64,000 nucleotides of DNA, from contig CM060732.1 of NCBI GenBank assembly GCA_030704615.1, positions 24,798,001-24,862,000 on the forward strand, read 5' to 3'. The position numbers and the translations under genes are program-made. Below are positions 57,401-64,000 of this stretch, piece by piece. This stretch comes from Takakia lepidozioides (lineage: Eukaryota; Streptophyta; Takakiopsida; Takakiales; Takakiaceae). The notes below the pieces were generated by a model, which was given only the letters and a program-made list of their open reading frames with translations, was not told where the DNA came from and did not search any database. Each line of letters opens with the position of its first letter. Positions within the stretch are counted from its first letter, which is position 1.

Positions 57401-59887
57401 GATACAAATTTCTTTCTATAATATTATGTAAATTTTGATCAAATTATAGCTAGTATTTTAGTTTGAAAGTATTGGTACTGCTTTACATTCTATGACCAAT
57501 GTGGAACAATATTTGTGCCCTCCAAATGTTTTCTCTCAAGGTGATGGTAAAGAATATACTTTAAATGGCCTTAGTCGAAATATTGAAGCCAAATCACAAT
57601 TTTATTAATGTTGCCAATAAATTGTATCAAATAAACATGTTTTAAGATATACTTTTATTTTTATACGTTGGGTATTTGGGACAACATCCGTTTCTGATAT
57701 CTATACACTGTCGTGTACTTCTATAAGTTCAATACAAAGCTGATCGTTATGTAGAGAAATTCAAATAGTGGTTACCTCAATTTGACAAACAGAAGTTTGC
57801 TCGTTACCTATGAAGAGATATTGTCCAACATAGATCATATCACCAGCCTTTACAACCTGCCCATCATAACCATGATGGAAGTTTTAATATTAGTTTATTG
57901 TTATATATATATATATTGCACCTGTTAGTCATTGTTATTACTAACCACTTGTTCTTCCAGAAATTTAGATATAATACGTAAAATAATTAAACTTGTCTTC
58001 CAAATTTATATAGTTGATTCTAAGAATGCACCTTAAAAAGGTCAGGATAATTAGTTGGCAAAATTGTGGTCGATGCTGTTTGTGTTTGGTCGGGAGTCAA
58101 AGTCACTATTGCATCTTTTATCATTTGAAGTGGATTCTCAGTTTTGCTTAGAACTTGTAGTTGCGGACCAATTGATCCAACATAACCTGTTTGAATTAGA
58201 CATCAAAAATCAGATTAATATGTATTATCTAACAACCCAATAAATAATCATGATATATTACATATTGGTTGTACATGACAAAATGTTGTGGGATAATAAA
58301 GATTAAAGAAACAACTCACAACACTCAACATATTTTCAGTAGTTTTCTTAATACATTCCATCGAATAAATAAAAGATTGTAACTTAATGTGTTTATCAGT
58401 TTATGGACATTGAGATTTTATATATGATTCTATTATATAGTTATAATTAATGTAAGTACACAACATACAACCCACCGCGCAAAGCCTTTGAGTGTTTTCA
58501 GCTGCAATTTTCAGATTTTCAAGAGTTTGTTGATGATATTCGTCTCCAGCCCATGAAAAGTCAAATCGAGCCACTGATTCACCACAAAGTGCCAATTAAT
58601 GTTATTGTTATTATTTTCAAGAATCACCACAGGGGCCACATGTAAATTCTACACTGCGTCCATGTGGTGAGATAACGAGGTGGCAAGATTAGAAAAGTGG
58701 TTATACAGGTGGCACATTTTAACAGGTCCACATAGGCAAAATCAGGCTCCTGATATTCAACTATTGGCGCTTTCTGACGTTTGTTTTTTTATTTTTACAC
58801 CCCATAATTCCTTTGTACAAGTAGCTGACCCATTTTCCAAAAAAGAAAATTGGTCAATGCATATTATTATATAATGGAATGACCTCTCTTTTGAACATCG
58901 ATGCCCCTTGAGAGATTAGACAACATTGACCTAAATATGGGTCTTCTTCTCTTTATGAACACACTATGTAGCCTTTTCGAAAAATAAGTCATCTAAGTAT
59001 ACAACTAGGAAATTATAATGTAAATAATTACTTATATTAGTTTTAAATTAATACATAAAAAACAATAGTACTAGAATCTGATATTGTAATAAAAATTAAA
59101 TGGAAAACATGAATGTAAGACTTTTCATAAAATATATAACATCTTTCCAAACACTAACAATATATATGTTGAAACATGTGATGTGTGTGTGTTTGTCTAT
59201 ATATATACATATGTATATAATCAGTTTACACATACGTCTTGCTAGACAATGAACACAATGAAAAGAGAATATGCACAGTAGGTCTCAGCAGAAAAGAGAA
59301 TCGTGAATTGAAATAGTAGGAAATTGTTGCCAATGAGAAAATTGTGAATGCCAATATCCCGCATACTTCATAAGGTAGTGAATGTCACAAGCAACAACCA
59401 AGGAGCACAATAAAGAAAATAAAATATCATGAAAGATCTTTTGCAAAAGATGAGTTGAAATATAAGCCTACCAAGGCCGGTGCTATGGATAAAAATTCTC
59501 ACCAGACATGCCAGCCTTCAACGATGACTCAATGGTACCAACTTCACGGGATTTGGGTCCAAGGCTTGCAATTATCTTGGTCTTTGCAGCGTACGGAGTC
59601 TACATACCAATGACACAATGTTTTCACTACAAAACTAGTGGAAGTTTGAATAAATGTAGCCAAATAGTATACATAACATCCAAACTATTTGATCATTGAA
59701 AAAATATCAAGATTACAGAATTAACACATCAATACAATATATACAAGAGACTTGTAAAATGACAAAATAATTGCGTATAAAATGTTATTTATTGTACGAT
59801 CTTACTACTTACAAGTTTGGAAGGTTCAAGGATTGAGGCAAGCCGTATCGGCTTTTCCAACCTTAATTGAGTTGATACTTGTGCCAT
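51464..59887 (-). CDS. pyruvate kinase (plant cytosolic-type subgroup), 16 exons, possibly degenerate
   Basis: Pyruvate kinase converts phosphoenolpyruvate and ADP to pyruvate and ATP in glycolysis. Exons (minus): 59887-59813, 59599-59503, 58573-58476, 58186-58032, 57856-57776, 57267-57136, 56598-56518, 56189-56118, 55855-55766, 55150-55006, 53750-53662, 53395-53300, 53128-53061, 52918-52819, 52475-52416, 51829-51464. The product starts [20 protein letters not shown], like the Arabidopsis At3g52990/At2g36580 group. It contains [70 protein letters not shown] and [14 protein letters not shown]. All junctions fit except exon 3/exon 4, where exon 4 is 155 bp and one base short of frame. A donor 4 bases downstream would restore frame but replace the conserved MLDT motif. 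Metal-site positions are altered (KISS for the usual KIEN; SRGSLG). A roughly 75-residue C-terminal tail is extra. Total is about 600 residues against about 527 in the family. It may be a diverged or failing paralogue. Confidence 0.85.
54780..54865 (-). repeat. tRNA-derived SINE-like sequence in PK intron 10
   Basis: On the minus strand CCCAGTGGTTAGGGCACAAGG (A-box-like, about 54866-54846) is followed about 30 bases on by GGGTTCAAAATCAC (B box). This is the arrangement of a Pol III internal promoter. The anticodon region does not form a good tRNA arm, so a SINE head is more likely than a tRNA gene. Confidence 0.45.
55500..55640 (-). repeat. dimeric tRNA-like SINE in PK intron 9
   Basis: On the minus strand two tRNA-like heads follow each other. 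The first has AGTTGTTGGATAGTGCATTG then GGGTTGAATTC. The second has GAGTTGGATAGAGCATTG then GGCGGTTCTAATCC. Each is an A box/B box pair of the kind found in tRNA genes (GCTCAGTTGGATAGAGC / GGTTCGAATCC). Neither folds into a complete tRNA by eye. Confidence 0.5.
56848..56873. repeat. (TAA)n microsatellite in PK intron
   Basis: About eight and a half TAA/AAT units lie in intron 6 of the pyruvate-kinase-like gene. Shorter TA and CA tracts occur at about 55317-55354. Confidence 0.8.
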
Positions 59888-61306
59888 CTTTCCCCCTCCT
59901 CTAAGTCTTCTTTCTTCTATTTCTAAAATTTATGTTCTCAAGATGATACTACGATGCTTTGAGATCATGTTTGACCTAGCATTTCACAAGCGATTGGGGA
60001 AGGCCCAAAAGCTATTTAGATTAGACATTAAGTTGTGTTTCATTGTACTTTATTATGTCAAATAAATGCGCGATTTGATTTTCTCCATTTTGCATTCAAT
60101 GCGGCTAAAAAAATATAAGCTATAAGACAATCACAACCCTCATGTCTTTGCAAAATCTTGTAATGATGCATTAATATCGACCTATTATAAAAAATTGGCT
60201 TTCCTCTTCAAATCCGTTTCTATCACCTTCATCCAAATAATTTCTCTAGAGGATGTGTTGACAACATCACTCCATCCACACAGTGCACTTTCCTAATTTC
60301 CTCTCAAGTTTTATCATTTGTCAGTTCTTTCTCATAAAACTCATTCAAATACTTTCTATATCAGCCTTTCAATAATCAATGATCCCTCGTATGCATGTAT
60401 ATTTAATGCATGACAATTCGATATTCAAAGGAATGAATTTTTTACATGGTCTAATATTTATACTGACCAGGAGATTGTACAAGAATTGTCCGGGTTAGAT
60501 TAACGACGGATGATATACACACTGTCTTGTTCCGGCCCAATTATTCCGTTACACCGTCCATGGTGGCTTCATCACATTGTTTGCCTGTGTCACTTCCTTA
60601 TGTTAATAGGTGGTGTGTTGGCATGTGGTACCAAGAACCATTGGATCCTATTGATTTGGGGAAGTCGGCGTCCTGGAGTTCGTCATCTTCAATTCTTCCA
60701 TGTATCGGTTAACATGCGTGACATTGAAGGTAAAGTCATGTCTCGGGGAAGTCATTCCCTATCTAGTTTTCCATGCACCTGAGGTAAATAGACATTTTTT
60801 TTATGAGGGTATTAATGTTTTTTGAATTTTTGACCACCCTATTTCTACATAATTTTGTAATATGACAAATTTTCTAGAAGACTATATTTTTTATATTTTA
60901 TAGCAAGTAACAAACATTGGACACCCTCTAGTAATCTGAAAATAAAAGAATGTTTTTTTACAGGGTGATGAGGTTTATTATTTGTTGGAAACAAATTCAT
61001 CCAAGACAAATGTATCAGCATCATTTGGAGTATAAACATTCTGAGCAAAATCAAAACTCATAGTAACTGAACAAATAATCAAATCTATGTCTATCCACTT
61101 GTTATCAGTTACATATAATCTGAATTTAAGGTGCCATCTAGATTTTGGGAAGTAGTTAAGGAGCACCATGATTGTTGTGGCTGGCTTGTCGTGCGCATAC
61201 ATATCGCTACACAACTACATCGCTGTAAAAAACCACACACACACATGTGCACACCAAACACTAGTCTACCACTAGTGCACCACTAGTGCAGCCACTAGTC
61301 CATCAC
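59888..61306. other. PK 5' flank and unrecognised DNA
   Basis: The first 60 bases upstream of the PK start are pyrimidine-rich on the coding strand's complement (CCCCCTCCTCTAAGTCTTC), as in a leader. Beyond this I recognise no gene. Short open frames at 60510-60782 (+) and 61214-60978 (-) have no domain I can name. At 61255-61305 ACTAGTGCACC-type repeats flank the end of element 3. Confidence 0.35.
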
Positions 61307-61548
61307 AATTGCCCCCCTAGCTGGCGCTAAGGTCCCTCTAAGTCCAGGTAGCCACAAGATGTGATAGTGGCCATAACCTCACTAAGTCCTCCACCACTGT
61401 CCCTACTGCACTCAAACTCGATAGATCAAGAGGTCGGGTACAAGAGTTGCCCCATCGTTAGTCGCCGTCTTGCAACCTGTGAACTTGAGCCTGAGACCTC
61501 GGGTATTGACTCCTATGAGCTTGGCCTCTCATGTCTTGTTAGCTGTCA

Positions 61549-61854
61549 CTAGTCATATCCACTGCCACTATCCCAAGCAGTGTGGACATAACCAATCTCC
61601 ATCAGGACCCCCTCAAGAGGTGGTGTCAAGCATCCCATGTGCCAACCTCTTGAGCATCGATCACACACCAGCATAGTGGCGGCACCACAAGCATGCCCAC
61701 ATAGCATGCAATGCAACCCTGCAGGTACCACTGCAAGGTTGGGATCTATCCTCCCATCCACATGTGGAAGGTGACCTGACGCACAATTGCGCACATGGTC
61801 CTTCCATACCATGCCATCTCGACCCTCCAGAATCAACACTCCTGAAGGCAACAC
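61549..61854 (-). pseudogene. integrase tail and PHD finger of gypsy element 3
   Basis: The frame reads LPSGVLILEGRDGMVWKDH, the integrase end, directly into a PHD finger: CMLCGHACG, LVCDRC and GWHMGC (ligands from about 61710 to 61630). This shows that finger and integrase were one protein. The last Cys-x2-Cys pair present in element 2 is not in frame here. The frame ends at 61549. Confidence 0.85.
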
Positions 61855-62648
61855 CTCAAGCCATCGGCCTCAGGATGATCCCGAGAAGTGGTACGGTGGT
61901 CTATCAAGGCTTTATCACACAAAGCCTGAAACTCCCCCAAGAACTCTTTCCCTTGATCCGTGAGTACCTCAGCTGGAGCACCGAATCGGCTAAGTACACG
62001 ATCCAGGAATGCATACGCAGCCCCCTCACTAGCCTTGTCAGGCAATGGAACCAACTCCATCCACTTGGAGAAGTGCTCCACCATCACCAACACATATATG
62101 TGGTGGCGCATCGTCAGTGGCAACGGCCCTGCGAAGTCAAGACTCCACCTGTAGCCCAATTCCATGATGGGTAACGGATGCAATTGTGGTGTAGGGGCGT
62201 TGAATGAAGCACGCACCCTGTCACACACCATGCACCTAGCCACAAACTGTTACATCTCTGTGTGCATACCACGCCACCAATACTGCCACTGCAGTAAACT
62301 ACGAGTGCGTCGCACTCCAAAATGCCCCAACTCCTCATGGGCATGCCGCACTAATCGTGCACGCTATGTTGGGTGAGGCACGATCCTCACCCGACCATCC
62401 TCCCACACTCGAAGCAAGTGTATCCCCTCCCACTTGAACCTCTTGGCTCGTTGTAGGATCCGATCCATCTCCTTGGCAGTCACACTAGCTGCCGTGTCTC
62501 CAGTGCGGAGGTAGTCCAACACAACCGAATCCTCATGTATATCTCTAGCACAACCTGGCTCATCACTAGCCTCAGGGTTCTCAGACACTCCATCTACAGT
62601 CATTCCTGTTGTAGGTCCAAATTGACCTCCCGATGCCAAGATACACAA
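61855..62648 (-). pseudogene. integrase of gypsy element 3 with internal deletion
   Basis: The HHCC region and the core (RWSLDFAGPLPLTMRHH, LTDQGKEFLGEFQALC, DHPEADGL) are open in 62243-61833. After DHPEADGL the sequence jumps to the LPSGVLILEG tail, so about 480 bases present in element 2 (about 45208-45685) are missing. The junction has little or no microhomology. The RNase H to integrase linker is open at 62648-62364. Confidence 0.88.
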
Positions 62649-62822
62649 AAAGGCAGCTGCATGTCATCCCGACACCATCTCCTCGTCCGTCTCACCATGC
62701 CACCGAGCTCCAGTGTCATCCTGCTAGCTCGTGCATGGATTGCGACTCAATCCATCCGCATCCCTATTGACCAAACCCGGTCGATGCACAACCTGAAAGT
62801 CATACTCTTAGAATATAAGTGC

Positions 62823-63146
62823 CTACCATGCAAGCTTCCCCGTAAGCTTGTCTAACTCCATCAACCACTTGAGTGGCTGGTGATCCGTGACAAGGGTGAA
62901 GAGATTGCCGTATAGATAGCACCTGAAGTATGTCATGGCCCACACTGCAGCTAAACACTCCCTCTCATATGAGCTATACTTAGACTCTGCAACCTTGTTC
63001 GAGCGGCTAGCATAAGCCAATACAAACTCTCTTCCCTCATCATCCACCTGTGTGAGCACCGCTCCAAGCCCCAACATGCTCCAATCTGTGTGCAGCTGGA
63101 AGGGACGCCCCCTGATAGGTCGTCTCAAGATGGGCGCCGAGGTCAA
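62823..63146 (-). pseudogene. RNase H of gypsy element 3
   Basis: LHTDWSMLGLGAVLTQVDDE, YERECLAAVWAM and TDHQPLKWLM match the RNase H of element 2. It is in frame with the RT, separated from it by a stop within the tail of the RT connection. Confidence 0.88.
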
Positions 63147-63170
63147 CCTCGCCTTGAGCTCCTGAAAAGC

Positions 63171-64000
63171 TCACTCTTGCTCATCTTCCCACTGCCACTC
63201 CTGGTCTACCTTGGTCAGCTTGGTTAGAGCCTTTGCAATAGTACTAAATCCCTTGACAAACCGTCTATACCAGTTTGCCAACCCCATGAAAGCTCGAACT
63301 TGGCTCACATCCGTAGGGCGCGGAATCTGTGCAATGGCCTCTACCTTAGTCTGCTGCACCCCCAATCCTCGAGGATATATCATGTGGCCCATATACTCAA
63401 TCTGGTTGTGGAAGAACTTGCACTTTCCCGGATGTAATTTCAATCCGTGCGCTCTCAAGCGCTCAAACACCACCTGAAGGTGTCTCTCGTGCTCCTCCAC
63501 CGTAGCACTAAAGATGATGATGTCATCTATGTAGCACCGAGCAAAGTCTACTACTGCTAGAATCCTGTCCATGACTCTCTGGAACTCTGCAGGAACGTTC
63601 TTAAGCTTGAATGGTAAGAACCGCCACTGATATAGGCAATCCTTCCCATGCTCATTGATCCCCCAGAATGTCGTCTTCTGCTTGTCTACCTCCTTGATCG
63701 GCAACTGGTGATATCCGGACCGCAAGTCCAAAGTGCTAAAGATCTTGGCATGCCCAATGGCATCAAAGATCTCCTCAGGTGTGGGCATGACATACTTATC
63801 GGACTTGGTCTGACGATTTACAGGCCGGTAGTCACCGCACATACGTCTCTCCGTCCAATTGCCATAGACATCCTTCTTGGCTGGCATCATCATGGCTGAA
63901 GCATACTCTCCACCAGAGAGCTCCACCAAACCAGCCTCCCAGAGATCTTGAGTCCTCATCTAAATCAAAGACCTCTCCATGTCACTGTATCTATAGGGTC
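63171..64000 (-). pseudogene. reverse transcriptase of gypsy element 3 (N-terminus beyond the window)
   Basis: Open over 262 codons: MCGDYRPVNRQTKSDKYVMP, STLDLRSGYHQLPIKEVDKQ, WRFLPFKLKNVPAEFQRVMD, CYIDDIIIFSAT and FMGLANWYRRFVKGFSTIAK. This is the best-preserved RT of the family in the window and serves as a reference for stops in element 2. A stop at about 63959 precedes it, and the frame continues towards 64000. Confidence 0.92.

Larger units (their letters stand above)
61307..64000 (-). mobile_element. Ty3/gypsy element 3, partial (RT to PHD), runs off the window
   Basis: On the minus strand the RT, RNase H, integrase and PHD finger of the same family as element 2 run from the window edge down to a polypurine-like CTAGGGGGGC (61310-61319). 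No 3' LTR follows; the next DNA is an ACTAGT-rich short repeat. The N-terminal RT residues and everything upstream lie beyond 64000. Confidence 0.92.

Noticed and set aside
60510-60782. 90-codon plus-strand open frame
   Set aside because: No recognisable family; hydrophobic stretch without context.

Overview
The window is nuclear DNA of a land plant. It has intron-rich genes with GT/AG splicing, plant-type VHA-a, an EMF2-class Polycomb gene, a plant NDUFAF5 homologue, a plant pyruvate kinase, and many decayed LTR retrotransposons and satellites. The style of gene structure and transposons suggests a seedless lineage (moss, lycophyte or fern), but the species cannot be fixed by eye.

Region 1 (1-24.2 kb) is a gene island. 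It holds the 3' part of an EMF2/VEFS-box PRC2 gene (+, 1710-7480), a complete 18-exon V-ATPase subunit a gene (+, 9304-18002, 813 codons) and, convergent to it, an 11-exon NDUFAF5-like complex I assembly factor (-, 24171-19630). Exon phases were checked through all three models. Small dispersed repeats and a LINE remnant lie in the introns.

Region 2 (24.2-50.6 kb) is repeat-rich. A ~560-bp tandem array (24.5-25.8 kb) adjoins the truncated end of Ty3/gypsy element 1 (-, 25.8-32.1 kb). Next come ~118-bp satellites, a ~1,009-bp tandem array and a ~20-bp array. Ty3/gypsy element 2 (+, 36751-46756, about 10.0 kb, flanked by GGTA) is inserted cleanly into the 118-bp satellite. Beyond it are more satellite, a decayed protein-kinase-like gene (-, 49752-48109) and a nine-module array of hairpin repeats.

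Region 3 (51.4-59.9 kb) is a 16-exon pyruvate-kinase-like gene on the minus strand. It has a suspect splice/frame junction, substituted metal ligands and a C-terminal extension. Region 4 (61.3-64 kb) is a third copy of the gypsy family (-), cut by the window edge.

The most notable system is the gypsy family itself. Its polyprotein reads Gag (two zinc knuckles), aspartic protease, a complete C5-cytosine DNA methyltransferase domain of DNMT3-like layout, reverse transcriptase, RNase H, integrase, then a C-terminal PHD finger. It would therefore combine a DNA-methylation writer with a chromatin reader. All copies here are decayed, mainly by nonsense changes that look like C-to-T/G-to-A transitions, yet the catalytic PCQ and ENV motifs survive in both copies that contain the domain.
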